A stretch of 29,684 nucleotides of DNA, taken from positions 1-29,684 of the forward strand of contig JAIDJS010000335.1 of the NCBI GenBank assembly GCA_029052085.1, written 5' to 3'. Origin of the DNA: Eubacterium sp. Its GTDB lineage: Bacteria; Bacillota; Clostridia; Oscillospirales; Acutalibacteraceae. This document shows, one piece after another, positions 19,470 to 28,751 of the stretch. The position numbers were made by a program, and so were the translations under genes. Every line of letters starts with the position of its first letter. Within the stretch, counting starts at the first letter, position 1. The notes beneath the pieces were generated by a model, which did no database searches, was not told the DNA's origin, and saw only the letters and a program-made list of their open reading frames with translations.

Positions 19470-20940
19470 ATTAATAAAATTAAAAAGCGGTACGGATATA
19501 AGAGGAGTTGCCGTTAAAACCGAAACGGAAGAAATTGAATTAACAGATGAGGTTATTGAAAAAATATGCACTGCATTTGTTATTTGGCTCAGAAAAAAAG
19601 AGGGCAGGGAAGATTTACGAATCGCAGTCGGTCATGATTCAAGAATATCGGCAGGCAGAATAAAAGCAGCCGCTGTTAAGGCTTTTGCGGCAGAAGGTGT
19701 TACTGTTTATGACTGCGGTCTTTCATCAACCCCGGCAATGTTTATGTCTATTGTTCTTGATATAAAAGTTGATGCATCGCTTGAAATAACGGCTTCTCAT
19801 CATCCTTATCAGAGAAATGGTCTTAAATTCTTTACAAAAAACGGCGGGCTTGAAGGAGGCGATGTTAAGGATATTCTTCATATTGCTTACTCAGCAGAGC
19901 CTGGAAGCAAAGCGGGAAGCGTTATAAATTATGATTTTATGACGGTTTACTGCGAACATCTTAAAAATAAGATTATAAGTGAAGTAAAAGACGGAGACAG
20001 ACCTCTTGAAAATCTTAAAATATCTGTTGATGCCGGAAATGGTGTTGGTGGATTTTATGCGGAAAAGGTTTTAAAGCCTCTTGGTGCGGATGTAAGTTCA
20101 AGTCAGTTTCTGGAACCGGACGGCATGTTTCCGAATCATATTCCAAACCCTGAGAATAAAGAGGCAATTGCATCAGCCTGCGATATGGTAATAAAATCCA
20201 ATTCGGATTTTGGAATTATTTTTGATACAGATGTTGACAGAATGGGCTGTGTAAGTTCAAATGGTGAGGAAATAAACAGAAATCGCCTTGTTGCATTGGC
20301 TTCCGTTATTGCTCTTGATGGCAATGAAGGCGGCACTGTTGTTACTGACAGCCTTACATCAGACGGATTAAGAGCTTTTATCGAAAAAGATTTGGGCGGA
20401 AAACAGCTTCGCTTCAAGCGCGGATATAAAAATGTTATTGATAAATCAATCGAGCTTAATCAGGCAGGTGTGAATTCCCCGTTAGCGATTGAAACAAGCG
20501 GTCATGCGGCACTTAAAGAGAATTATTTTCTTGATGATGGAGCTTTTCTTGCAACGAAAATTGTTATTCTTCTTGCGAAGCTTAATAAACAGGGAAAATC
20601 AATTGATGATTTAATTAAAAACCTTAAGGAGCCTGCTGAAAGCATTGAAATCAGAGTGCCGATTTTGCTGGAAGATTTTAAGGAGTACGGCGAAAAGGTT
20701 ATTGCTCAGTTGATTGAATATGCAGAAAAAAGAGCCGGCTGGCAGGTTGAGAAGGAAAATTATGAGGGCGTAAGAATCAATGTGGACGGCGGATGGTTTT
20801 TACTTCGGCTTTCTGTTCATGATCCGATACTTCCGCTTAATCTTGAAAATGATAATGCCGGCGTTTCGGAAGAAATTGCAAAGGAATTAAAACGTTTTCT
20901 TTCTTCATTTGATAAGCTTGATTTAAAAAATTTTGATTAA
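19447..20940 (+). CDS. Alpha-D-phosphohexomutase (phosphomannomutase/phosphoglucomutase)
   Basis: This 497-residue enzyme moves the phosphate between C1 and C6 of hexose phosphates, using a phosphoserine. All four domains can be followed. The phosphoserine loop is TASHHP (115-120) with S117 as the active residue. The magnesium loop is D260-TDVDR. The sugar loop is ETSGH (349-353), and VDGGWFLLRLS near 445 begins the phosphate-binding domain. The loop TASHHPYQRNGLKFF departs from the usual TASHNP and resembles the divergent group also found in plants and green bacteria. GAGGG lies 8 bases before the ATG at 19447; an in-frame ATG at 19453 is an alternative. Product may feed exopolysaccharide or cell-wall precursor synthesis, but mannose versus glucose specificity is not readable. 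Confidence 0.93.
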   Translation: MQMITEDKLIKLKSGTDIRGVAVKTETEEIELTDEVIEKICTAFVIWLRKKEGREDLRIAVGHDSRISAGRIKAAAVKAFAAEGVTVYDCGLSSTPAMFMSIVLDIKVDASLEITASHHPYQRNGLKFFTKNGGLEGGDVKDILHIAYSAEPGSKAGSVINYDFMTVYCEHLKNKIISEVKDGDRPLENLKISVDAGNGVGGFYAEKVLKPLGADVSSSQFLEPDGMFPNHIPNPENKEAIASACDMVIKSNSDFGIIFDTDVDRMGCVSSNGEEINRNRLVALASVIALDGNEGGTVVTDSLTSDGLRAFIEKDLGGKQLRFKRGYKNVIDKSIELNQAGVNSPLAIETSGHAALKENYFLDDGAFLATKIVILLAKLNKQGKSIDDLIKNLKEPAESIEIRVPILLEDFKEYGEKVIAQLIEYAEKRAGWQVEKENYEGVRINVDGGWFLLRLSVHDPILPLNLENDNAGVSEEIAKELKRFLSSFDKLDLKNFD

Positions 20941-20948
20941 GGTGCATT

Positions 20949-23900
20949 ATGCTTCGATTTATTTTTGGCCGTTCCGGCTATGGAAAAACAGAATACTGCT
21001 TTAAAGAGATTGAAAGGCTTGCCAAAAGCGGAGAAGAAAATATACTGCTCATAACACCTGAGCAGTATAATTTTACTGCGGAACGCAGGCTGCTTTCTGC
21101 ACTTGGCGAAAGCGGAATCAACAAGGTAGAAAATTCATCCTTTTCCCGTCTTTGCAATGAGGCATCAAGGCTTTATGGAGGAGATAAACTTCCGGTTGTT
21201 TCAAAAGGCGCAAAAGCCGTTTTGATGAAAAAAGCAATTGATATAGTCAGTAAAGAGCTGAAAGTGTTCAATAAAAAAATTAATTCTTCATCCTTTATAA
21301 CCTCTATGGTTAAGATTTATGATGAAATGAAATCCTGTGATATCAGTGCGGATAAGCTTTTTTCCGTTTCCGAAAGGGTTGATAGGGAAATTCTTTCCTT
21401 AAAGCTTGCTGATATGAGCAGGATTATAAATGCTTATGAAGGCTTGCTGAAAGGGTCGTATTATGATGCTTCAGATGAGCTTTCAAGGCTTTACGGAAAG
21501 CTTTCTGGCACGGATTATTTTAAAAACCGCTGTGTTTTCATAGATGGCTTTAACGGATTTGTTGCCAATGAATATAAAATTTTAGAACTTATTATTTTGA
21601 ATGCAGAATATGTAACGATAACGTTGGCTACAGATTCCTTTGGCTGTAATGATAAATATAATCTTTTTTCCTATGTAAACAGGAATGCGGAAATACTGAA
21701 AAATATTGCTGAAAAAAATAAAATTGCAGTAGATATTGTTAATCTTGATAAAAATTACAGAACTGTTAATAATGCGCTTCTCTGCTGTGAAAGGTATCTG
21801 TTTTCGCCGGATAACTATCAATTTACGGATACCTGCAGTGCAGTTGAAATTTATTCGGCGAAAAATATTTCAGATGAATGCGATTACATAGCGCTTCAGA
21901 TAAAAAAGGAATTAAGAAACGGGCAAAAAGCAAAGGACATAGCCGTTATCTGCAGAGATACAAATATGTATGCCAATGAGATTGTTTATGCTTTCAGAAA
22001 GTATCAGATTCCTTATTATGATGATGAACGCCAGCCGGTTAATACGCAGCCTTTAATGGTATTTGTTCAGTATCTTTTGCGCACGGTTGTTTATTCCTTT
22101 AAATCTGAGGATATCTTAAGTCTTGCAAAAACCGGCTTAACTGATTTGGATTCAAAGAGCATAAGCAATATTGAAAATTATATTTATCTTTGGAATATAA
22201 ACGGCATAAAAAAATGGAGCAGTCCTTTTGAAGCTTCAACAAAGGGGTTTGCTTCTGAAATAACAGAAAATGACAGAAAAAAGCTTGATACAATAAATGG
22301 TTCAAGAAAGTATCTGTTTGAAAGGCTGAATCATTTTAAAAACGCCGTAAAATCCGAAAATGCCAAGGATATCGGCGCTGCAATATATAATTGTTTAATA
22401 GCCTTTCATGTTAATAAACATTTGAAGGAGATTGCTGTGGCTCTTTCTTCATATGGCAAAAACATTCTTGCCGAAGAGCAGGGAAGAGTGTGGGATATTT
22501 TGATGAATATTCTTAATCAGCTTGCCGTTGTCCTTCAGAATGAAGAGATTTCGGTTAAGGATTATCTTTCCTTGTTTAACATAATGATTTCCTGCGAGGA
22601 TTTGGGTGTATTGCCGCAGGGTCTTGATAATGTTCAGTTTGGACAGGCAGACAGAATGAGAGCCGATAACCCTAAATCGGTATATATTCTGGGCGCAAAC
22701 GAGGGTGAGTTTCCGCAGGCGGTTACAAGCGGCGGTTTATTATCGGAACATGACAGGGTCGTTTTAAGCAATAATGATCTTGAGCTTTATTCTTTTGGCG
22801 AAACGCTTAATTTGCAGGAACGTTATTTTGCTTATATGGCGGTAAGTGCAGCAAGCGAAAAGCTTACTGTTACTTATCTTGGCAATGGAAAAAATCCAAT
22901 TCCGTCTATCATTGTAACCTCCCTCAAAAAGCTGTTTTTGCATATTAAAGAAATCAAGTATACGGATATTCCCGATATGGATTTGATAGAAAGCAAATCA
23001 GCAGCGTTTGAGCTTATGGCTGAAAGATTTAATGAGTATTCGGAATTTTCGGAAAGTCTGAAGGAATATTTCAAAAATGATGTTCGTTTCAGTTCTGTCA
23101 GAAATCTTTGCGAAAATGACGATATAAAGATAAATGATAAAGAATTGTCAACAAAGCTTTTTGGAAAAGATATGTATTTATCTGCATCAAGGCTTGAAGA
23201 TTTCTTTAATTGCCGTTTCAGATATTTCTGCAAATTCGGTCTTATGGCAAAGCCGCGTCAGAAAGCGGAAATGGATGCTATGAGAACGGGTACGGTTATT
23301 CATTATGTGCTTGAAAAGCTTATTGCTGAAGTGGGTTCCGAAAGTCTTGGCAAAATGAGCGAAAGCGAAATAAAGCTTATCGTTGATAAATATTTTCGAT
23401 ATTATTTAAAAAATGAAATGGGAAGCAGCGATGAATTTTCGGCGCGCTTTACCTATCAGTTTTTACGACTTTCCAAGATGCTTTACAGTGTTGTTTTAAG
23501 GCTTGCTGCTGAATTTTCTCAAAGTGAATTCAGCGCAAAAGCTTTTGAGCTGAATATTGATAAAGACGGTGATGTAAAACCAACCGTTATAAATCTTCAA
23601 AGCGGCGGAACCGTCCAAATCCGGGGTGAGGTTGACCGTGTTGATGTGCTTGAAGAAAACGGCATCAGATATGTAAGAGTTGTTGACTATAAATCCGGCA
23701 ATAAGAGGTTTTCACTTTCCGATATCATTTACGGTCTGAACTTGCAGATGTTTGTATATCTGTTTACATTATGTAATGACAAAAGCAGTGCATTCAGCGG
23801 TGTTCCCGCAGGTGTGCTTTATATGCACGCCGCAAGGTCCGTTTTGTCAACGGAAAGAAATATAGAAAAAGACAAGCTGGTAAACGAAGAAAATAAGGAA

Positions 23901-24260
23901 TTTAAAATGAAAGGTCTGGTTCTTTATGATGAGAGCCATGATATCCTTTCGTCAATGGAAAAAGACCTGAAAGGGAAATATATTCCTGTCAAAGTTACAA
24001 AAAACGGGCTTTCAGGATGTTTTGCCTCATTGGAGGAACTGGGAAGAATCGGAAAAAAGGTTGAAAATCTTATCGTACAGATGGGCAATAATCTTCAGTC
24101 CGGTTTTATAGAGCAGAACCCGATTCATGGTAAAAATCACGATAGAACCTGCGAATTCTGCGACTATTCTTCTGTTTGTGCCAACAGAAGAAGTATTGAG
24201 AGCAGGGTAATGGATGATCTTAATGATGAAGATGTTTTAGAGCGTTTAAAGGAGGAATGA
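20949..24260 (+). CDS. addB: ATP-dependent helicase/nuclease subunit B
   Basis: AddB partners AddA in the AddAB complex, which resects DNA double-strand breaks and responds to Chi-like sites. The protein has 1103 residues, in the normal range. The N-terminus keeps a Walker A motif (FGRSGYGKT), followed by a degenerate helicase region. The C-terminal nuclease domain shows GEVDRVD then VRVVDYKSG. The iron-sulfur cluster cysteines are present: C755 in FFNCRFRYF, and C1068, C1071 and C1077 in CEFCDYSSVC, with the same spacing as in Bacillus subtilis AddB. AAGGTG lies 5 bases before the ATG, 8 bases after the phosphohexomutase stop. It overlaps addA by four bases, as expected for subunits made in equal amounts. 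Confidence 0.96.
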   Translation: MLRFIFGRSGYGKTEYCFKEIERLAKSGEENILLITPEQYNFTAERRLLSALGESGINKVENSSFSRLCNEASRLYGGDKLPVVSKGAKAVLMKKAIDIVSKELKVFNKKINSSSFITSMVKIYDEMKSCDISADKLFSVSERVDREILSLKLADMSRIINAYEGLLKGSYYDASDELSRLYGKLSGTDYFKNRCVFIDGFNGFVANEYKILELIILNAEYVTITLATDSFGCNDKYNLFSYVNRNAEILKNIAEKNKIAVDIVNLDKNYRTVNNALLCCERYLFSPDNYQFTDTCSAVEIYSAKNISDECDYIALQIKKELRNGQKAKDIAVICRDTNMYANEIVYAFRKYQIPYYDDERQPVNTQPLMVFVQYLLRTVVYSFKSEDILSLAKTGLTDLDSKSISNIENYIYLWNINGIKKWSSPFEASTKGFASEITENDRKKLDTINGSRKYLFERLNHFKNAVKSENAKDIGAAIYNCLIAFHVNKHLKEIAVALSSYGKNILAEEQGRVWDILMNILNQLAVVLQNEEISVKDYLSLFNIMISCEDLGVLPQGLDNVQFGQADRMRADNPKSVYILGANEGEFPQAVTSGGLLSEHDRVVLSNNDLELYSFGETLNLQERYFAYMAVSAASEKLTVTYLGNGKNPIPSIIVTSLKKLFLHIKEIKYTDIPDMDLIESKSAAFELMAERFNEYSEFSESLKEYFKNDVRFSSVRNLCENDDIKINDKELSTKLFGKDMYLSASRLEDFFNCRFRYFCKFGLMAKPRQKAEMDAMRTGTVIHYVLEKLIAEVGSESLGKMSESEIKLIVDKYFRYYLKNEMGSSDEFSARFTYQFLRLSKMLYSVVLRLAAEFSQSEFSAKAFELNIDKDGDVKPTVINLQSGGTVQIRGEVDRVDVLEENGIRYVRVVDYKSGNKRFSLSDIIYGLNLQMFVYLFTLCNDKSSAFSGVPAGVLYMHAARSVLSTERNIEKDKLVNEENKEFKMKGLVLYDESHDILSSMEKDLKGKYIPVKVTKNGLSGCFASLEELGRIGKKVENLIVQMGNNLQSGFIEQNPIHGKNHDRTCEFCDYSSVCANRRSIESRVMDDLNDEDVLERLKEE

Positions 24261-27200
24261 GCTTGCCGAATTGGACAAAACAGCAAAGTAATGCAATAAA
24301 CGCAAGAAATGCCAATATTCTTGTTTCTGCTGCGGCAGGTTCAGGAAAAACAGCAGTTCTGGTTGAAAGAGTTAAAGAGATAATCATGGATATTGAAAAT
24401 CCAATCAATATTGATCAGCTTCTTATTGTAACCTTTACGAATGCGGCTGCTGCTGAAATGAAATCAAGAATTGCTGCAAAGCTGGAAGATGTATTAAAAG
24501 AAAATCCCAATGATTTTAACGCTGCAAGGCAAATGTCTTTGCTTTCCTGTGCAAAAATCTGCACAGTTGACTCCTTTTGTCTGAATCTTGTTAAGGATAA
24601 TTTCTTTAATCTCGGTATGAATCAGGATTTTTCTATTCTTGATCAGGCAGAACTGAATATTCTTTCCGATACTGCATTGGATGCAGTGCTGGATAGATTT
24701 TATGATGAAAACAGCAGTGCGTTTTTACAGCTTACGGATCTTTTATCTCAGCCCAAGGATGATAAAGCATTTGTTTCTGCTATCAAGAGAATACATAATT
24801 ATATTTATGCACAGCCGTTTCCCGTTAAATGGCTTTTTGATATGGCAGAGCTTTATAATCCGAATGTAGCTCTTAAGGACAGTGTGTGGTATCCGTATCT
24901 GATTGAGCAGGTGAAATCTGCACTTGAATATGGCAAAAGCCTTGTTTTGAAATGTACAGAGTTTCTTGATCCTGCTGATGAGCTTTTTGAAAAATATTCT
25001 CAGAATCTTGCGGATGATTTATGTATTTATGAAAAGCTGCTTAAAAGTACAGAAAACGGCTGGAATGAAATTATACTTGCATTTAAAGGGGTTCGTTTTA
25101 CAAGGCTTGCAAATAAAAGGAATTATGTTTCTCCTGCAAAGGACGAAATATCGTCCAGACGTGATATTTATAAAAACATTGTAAATAAAGAACTGCCAGT
25201 ATTGTTCTGCGCTATGACAGAGGACTATACCGAGGATATGAAGGCTCTTTATCCGTTGCTGAGAAAGCTTTGTGAGGTTATCAAAGCATATGATGCCGAG
25301 CTTCTTGCTGTCAAGCATGAAAGAAACGGTTACTCTTTTTCCGATATAGAGCATTTTGCAATCAATCTTTTAACAGATGTTGATGAAAATGGCAATGTAG
25401 CAAAATCCGGACTTGCAGAGGATTTGCAGCATAATTTTTATGAAATTCTTGTTGATGAATATCAGGATACAAACGAAGCACAGGATTTGATTTATCAAAT
25501 GCTTTCAAACGGTAAAAATTGCTTTATGGTTGGAGATGTTAAGCAAAGTATTTATCGATTCAGGCTTGCTATGCCGCAGATTTTTATTGAAAAAAGAAAT
25601 AATTATGATTATTATGATGAGAAAAATAATTCAGACAATTCGAAAATTATTTTGGATAAAAACTTCCGCTCAAGAGAACATATCTGTAAATATGTAAACT
25701 ATATTTTTACTGCCTTTATGAGCGAGCAGGTTGGAGAAATTGATTATAATAAGGATGAATTTCTGAATTATGGTGCGCAGTATAATAACAGTGATATTCC
25801 GTCAGCCCAGATTAAAATATTAAATAATACAAAGGGCGACGCTTTTGATAAAAATGAAGCAATATATATTGCCAAAACAATCCTGAATAAAATTAAAAGC
25901 GGAGAGCTGATTAAAGACGGAGAAAATTACAGACCAATCAGATACGGCGATTTTGCAATACTTTTAAGATCTGTAAAAAATCATATTAATGAGTACAATG
26001 AGGTTTTAACATCATTCGGTATCCCGGTTATAGCCGATAATTCTTCCAATCTGTTTGAAAGCAACGAGATTAAAATTCTGCTTTCCCTTCTTCGAGTAAT
26101 CGATAATCCTATGCAGGATATACCGCTTCTTTCGGTTATGATGTCGCCGTTATATGGCTTTACAGCAGAAGAAATGGCTGAAATCAAAACAGAAAACGAA
26201 AGTATAAAAACCAATCTTTATACAAGCATAGTGAATTCAAAATCCGAAAAGGTAATTGCCTTTCTTGAAGAAATTGATATGCTGGGGAAAATATCTGTAA
26301 CAATGGCTGTTTCGGCATTTATCAGATATATCTGTGAATATAAATCTGTTTATGCTTTTGTGAATGCTCTCGGAAACGGAGAGCAGAGATGCAGAAATAT
26401 TGCAAAGCTTATTGATTTTGCTGCTGCCTTTGATGGTTCAGACCGTGTTGGTTTAACTGCATTTATGCGCCTTGTTGATAAGGTTGAAGAAAGCGAAAAC
26501 GGAATAGAAAGTGCTGTTCTTAATCCTGCTGCTGAAAACGCAGTTTCCATAATGAGTATTCATCATTCAAAGGGGCTTGAATTTCCTGTTGTGATTCTTG
26601 CAGGTGCTTCAAGAAGATACAATCTGCTTGATTTATCGGACAAGCTTCTTCTGAATTCATCATTGGGTTTAGGTTTAAAAATGCATAATGAAGAGATGCT
26701 TTATAATTACAATACAATTCCTTATGCAGTGCTGAAAGAAAAAAACAAGGTTGCGCTTATTAGTGAAAATCTCAGAGTACTTTATGTTGCATTAACAAGA
26801 GCAAAGGAGCAGTTTATAACTTTTATTACTGCTGAAAATATAGCTTCAAAAATATCCTCGCTTTCAGCTAAAATATCTGATGGTAAGATTGCTCCGTATC
26901 TTTGTAAAAATATTAAAAGTGATGCTGATTTTATACTTTTAAGTGCATTGACACATCAGAACGGGAAAAAGCTTAGGGATTATGCTGATATAGATATAAA
27001 AACCGTTGTTGCTGATTTTCCGCTTGATATAGAAATGATTGATACGGTTGATGAGATTGAAGAAACCGAAGCTGCCGAAAGGGCAGAGGCTGATTCTGAA
27101 ATCGTTTCTGAAATTTCAAAAAGGCTTTCTTTTGAATACAACAATCTGAAAATATCTTCGATGGCTGCTAAAAGAACGGCATCAAGTCTTGATGACAGCG

Positions 27201-27757
27201 TTAAGGGCTTTGATTATTTTGCATCAAGCAAACCGGCATTTATGAATGCTGACGGAATGACTCCAAGCGAAAAGGGAACTGCAATGCACAGCTTTATGCA
27301 GTATTGTAATTATCATAATGCAAAGAATGATCTTGAAGGCGAAATAACAAGGCTTTTGAATAACGCTTATCTTACTGAGGAACAGGCAGAAAGTTTAAGC
27401 AGGGAAGAGCTGTCAGCACTGTTCAGTTCGGAATTTGCCGAAAGAATGTTTAATGCTGATAAGCTTTACAGAGAATTTAAGGTTTCATCTTTTGTTAAGC
27501 TTAGTGATATTGAGGATATAGACAGTGATGAGGAAATTTTAGTTCAGGGTATTTCTGATTGTGTATTTGAAGAAAACGGAGAACTGGTAATTGTTGATTA
27601 TAAAACAGATAGAGTAAAAAGCGAGAATCAGCTTCTTTCCATGTATGAAAATCAAATTGCATTCTATAAAAAAGCGGTTTCAAATGCGCTTGAAAAAAAT
27701 GTTAAGGAAGCTGTTTTGTATTCATTTAAGCTTGGTAAAGTTTGCAGTTATAAATAA
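24257..27757 (+). CDS. addA: ATP-dependent helicase/nuclease subunit A
   Basis: AddA is the UvrD-type helicase and second nuclease of the AddAB recombination complex. The 1166-residue protein starts with the Q-motif WTKQQSNAI and Walker A AAAGSGKT (K31). DEYQDTNEAQ is Walker B, and GDVKQSIYRFR and YVALTRAKEQ are further SF1 helicase motifs. A C-terminal RecB-type nuclease domain ends with IVDYKTD, where D1114 and K1116 are active-site residues. The start is uncertain. AAAGGAGGA ends directly before the ATG at 24257, which is too close for good initiation, while the TTG at 24263 lies about 7 bases after GGAGG. The likely N-terminus is therefore either MSLPNWT or, two codons shorter, MPNWT. The gene is the last of the ligA operon. 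Confidence 0.97.
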   Translation: MSLPNWTKQQSNAINARNANILVSAAAGSGKTAVLVERVKEIIMDIENPINIDQLLIVTFTNAAAAEMKSRIAAKLEDVLKENPNDFNAARQMSLLSCAKICTVDSFCLNLVKDNFFNLGMNQDFSILDQAELNILSDTALDAVLDRFYDENSSAFLQLTDLLSQPKDDKAFVSAIKRIHNYIYAQPFPVKWLFDMAELYNPNVALKDSVWYPYLIEQVKSALEYGKSLVLKCTEFLDPADELFEKYSQNLADDLCIYEKLLKSTENGWNEIILAFKGVRFTRLANKRNYVSPAKDEISSRRDIYKNIVNKELPVLFCAMTEDYTEDMKALYPLLRKLCEVIKAYDAELLAVKHERNGYSFSDIEHFAINLLTDVDENGNVAKSGLAEDLQHNFYEILVDEYQDTNEAQDLIYQMLSNGKNCFMVGDVKQSIYRFRLAMPQIFIEKRNNYDYYDEKNNSDNSKIILDKNFRSREHICKYVNYIFTAFMSEQVGEIDYNKDEFLNYGAQYNNSDIPSAQIKILNNTKGDAFDKNEAIYIAKTILNKIKSGELIKDGENYRPIRYGDFAILLRSVKNHINEYNEVLTSFGIPVIADNSSNLFESNEIKILLSLLRVIDNPMQDIPLLSVMMSPLYGFTAEEMAEIKTENESIKTNLYTSIVNSKSEKVIAFLEEIDMLGKISVTMAVSAFIRYICEYKSVYAFVNALGNGEQRCRNIAKLIDFAAAFDGSDRVGLTAFMRLVDKVEESENGIESAVLNPAAENAVSIMSIHHSKGLEFPVVILAGASRRYNLLDLSDKLLLNSSLGLGLKMHNEEMLYNYNTIPYAVLKEKNKVALISENLRVLYVALTRAKEQFITFITAENIASKISSLSAKISDGKIAPYLCKNIKSDADFILLSALTHQNGKKLRDYADIDIKTVVADFPLDIEMIDTVDEIEETEAAERAEADSEIVSEISKRLSFEYNNLKISSMAAKRTASSLDDSVKGFDYFASSKPAFMNADGMTPSEKGTAMHSFMQYCNYHNAKNDLEGEITRLLNNAYLTEEQAESLSREELSALFSSEFAERMFNADKLYREFKVSSFVKLSDIEDIDSDEEILVQGISDCVFEENGELVIVDYKTDRVKSENQLLSMYENQIAFYKKAVSNALEKNVKEAVLYSFKLGKVCSYK

Positions 27758-27771
27758 TTTAAAAAAAACAC

Positions 27772-27800
27772 TTGCAATTTTGCTTTGTTTGTGTTATTAT
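27772..27800 (+). promoter_or_regulatory. Sigma-A promoter of rpmE
   Basis: TTGCAA at 27772-27777 and TATTAT at 27795-27800 are separated by exactly 17 bases. The -35 begins 15 bases after the addA stop. Transcription would start near 27807, giving a leader of about 32 bases before the L31 start. Confidence 0.65.
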
Positions 27801-27838
27801 TCCAAATGTTATGATATTATCGTAAAGAGGTGAAAACA

Positions 27839-28042
27839 ATGAAAGACGGAATTCATCCAAACTATGAAACTTGCACCGTAAGATGTGCTTGTGGCGCAAC
27901 TTATGAAACAAAAAGCACTAAGGGCGAGCTCAAAGTTGATATCTGTTCAAAGTGTCATCCATTCTATACAGGTAAGCAGAAGCTTGTTGATACAGGCGGT
28001 CGTGTAGACAGATTCAACAGAAGATATGGCAAAAAGAACTAA
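27839..28042 (+). CDS. rpmE: 50S ribosomal protein L31
   Basis: L31 is a small protein of the large ribosomal subunit, at the central protuberance, bridging to the small subunit. The 67-residue length is typical. It is the zinc-binding form: C16, C18 (RCACG), C36 and C39 (CSKC) are the four expected ligands, so it can also serve as a zinc store. The ending [13 protein letters not shown] is the family C-terminus. The ATG at 27839 is preferred over the GTG at 27830, because AGAGGTG is then correctly spaced and the protein begins MKDGIHP as in relatives. It has its own promoter and terminator, as expected for a highly expressed ribosomal gene. Confidence 0.97.
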   Translation: MKDGIHPNYETCTVRCACGATYETKSTKGELKVDICSKCHPFYTGKQKLVDTGGRVDRFNRRYGKKN

Positions 28043-28053
28043 TCAAAATGATT

Positions 28054-28087
28054 AAGGCAACGAAACCCGTTGCCTTTTTTGTTTTTT
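28054..28087 (+). terminator. Intrinsic terminator after rpmE
   Basis: A perfect 9-base-pair stem (AAGGCAACG with CGTTGCCTT) closes a 5-base loop and runs into a T tract of six, a G, then seven more T's. It begins 11 bases after the stop codon. Confidence 0.93.
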
Positions 28088-28110
28088 TATATTAAATTCT
28101 GAGGTTATCT

Positions 28111-28731
28111 ATGAAAGAATACAAAACGGTTGAATTTGAAAATTCTGATGAATTTATTGAAAAAAAATCAAGGTTTATTGGTTATGTTAAACCCGTTAAA
28201 ACGCAGGAGGAAGCTGTTTCTTTCATCAATCGTATTAAATCAAAGCACTGGGATGCAACCCACAACGTTTATGCCTATGCTTTGAAGGATAATAATATTC
28301 AGCGCTACAGTGATGACGGAGAACCATCGGGAACTGCCGGTGTACCTGTTCTTGATGTAATTTTAAAAAATAATCTTGTTGATGTTTGTGTTGTTGTAAC
28401 CCGTTACTTTGGTGGAACGCTTCTAGGTGCCGGCGGTCTGGTAAGAGCGTATTCCCATGGCTCTAAAATTGCTGTTGAGTCAGGAAATATTATAACAATG
28501 GCGCCCTGCAAGGTTTTGAATGTTTCGGTAGAATACAGCTTTTATGAAAGATTAAATAGTTTGCTTTCTGATTTTGATGCCAATGTTGAGGATACTGCGT
28601 TTTCGGATAATGTTGCAATTACCTTTTCATTAAAACAGGAAAGGGTAGCGGATTTGCAGAATAAATTAACGGATTTAAGCAATGGTATGTACCAATTCAA
28701 TGAAATCGGCGAAAAATTTGCAAAAATATAA
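28111..28731 (+). CDS. YigZ/IMPACT (UPF0029) family protein
   Basis: This 206-residue protein matches the bacterial YigZ / IMPACT family. The domain core is easily seen: a start with KKSRFIGYVKPV near 18-29, ATHNVYAYAL (49-58), QRYSDDGEPSGTAGVPVLD and VVVTRYFGGTLLGAGGLVRAY (96-116). The C-terminal 70 residues (YSFYERLNSLL..) form the second, ferredoxin-like RNA- or protein-binding domain. The family is linked to translation and amino-acid starvation in eukaryotes; the bacterial function is not settled. GAGG lies 6 bases before the ATG. No clear separate promoter is seen, so it may depend on read-through from rpmE or on an atypical promoter in the T-rich gap. Confidence 0.93.
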   Translation: MKEYKTVEFENSDEFIEKKSRFIGYVKPVKTQEEAVSFINRIKSKHWDATHNVYAYALKDNNIQRYSDDGEPSGTAGVPVLDVILKNNLVDVCVVVTRYFGGTLLGAGGLVRAYSHGSKIAVESGNIITMAPCKVLNVSVEYSFYERLNSLLSDFDANVEDTAFSDNVAITFSLKQERVADLQNKLTDLSNGMYQFNEIGEKFAKI

Positions 28732-28750
28732 CCGCAGAAATATTCTGCGG
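28732..28750. terminator. Hairpin shared by the convergent YigZ and phosphoesterase genes
   Basis: A perfect 8-base-pair stem (CCGCAGAA with TTCTGCGG) closes a three-base loop. It begins right after the YigZ stop and ends one base before the stop of the minus-strand gene. The following T-tract is poor on the + strand (TTACTCTTTATT) and better on the - strand (TTATATTTTTG), so it probably works in both directions. Confidence 0.7.
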
Positions 28751-28751
28751 C

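Noticed and set aside
28076..28110. Promoter for the YigZ gene in the T-rich gap
   Set aside because: TATATT is present at 28088-28093, but no -35-like hexamer is found at suitable spacing.
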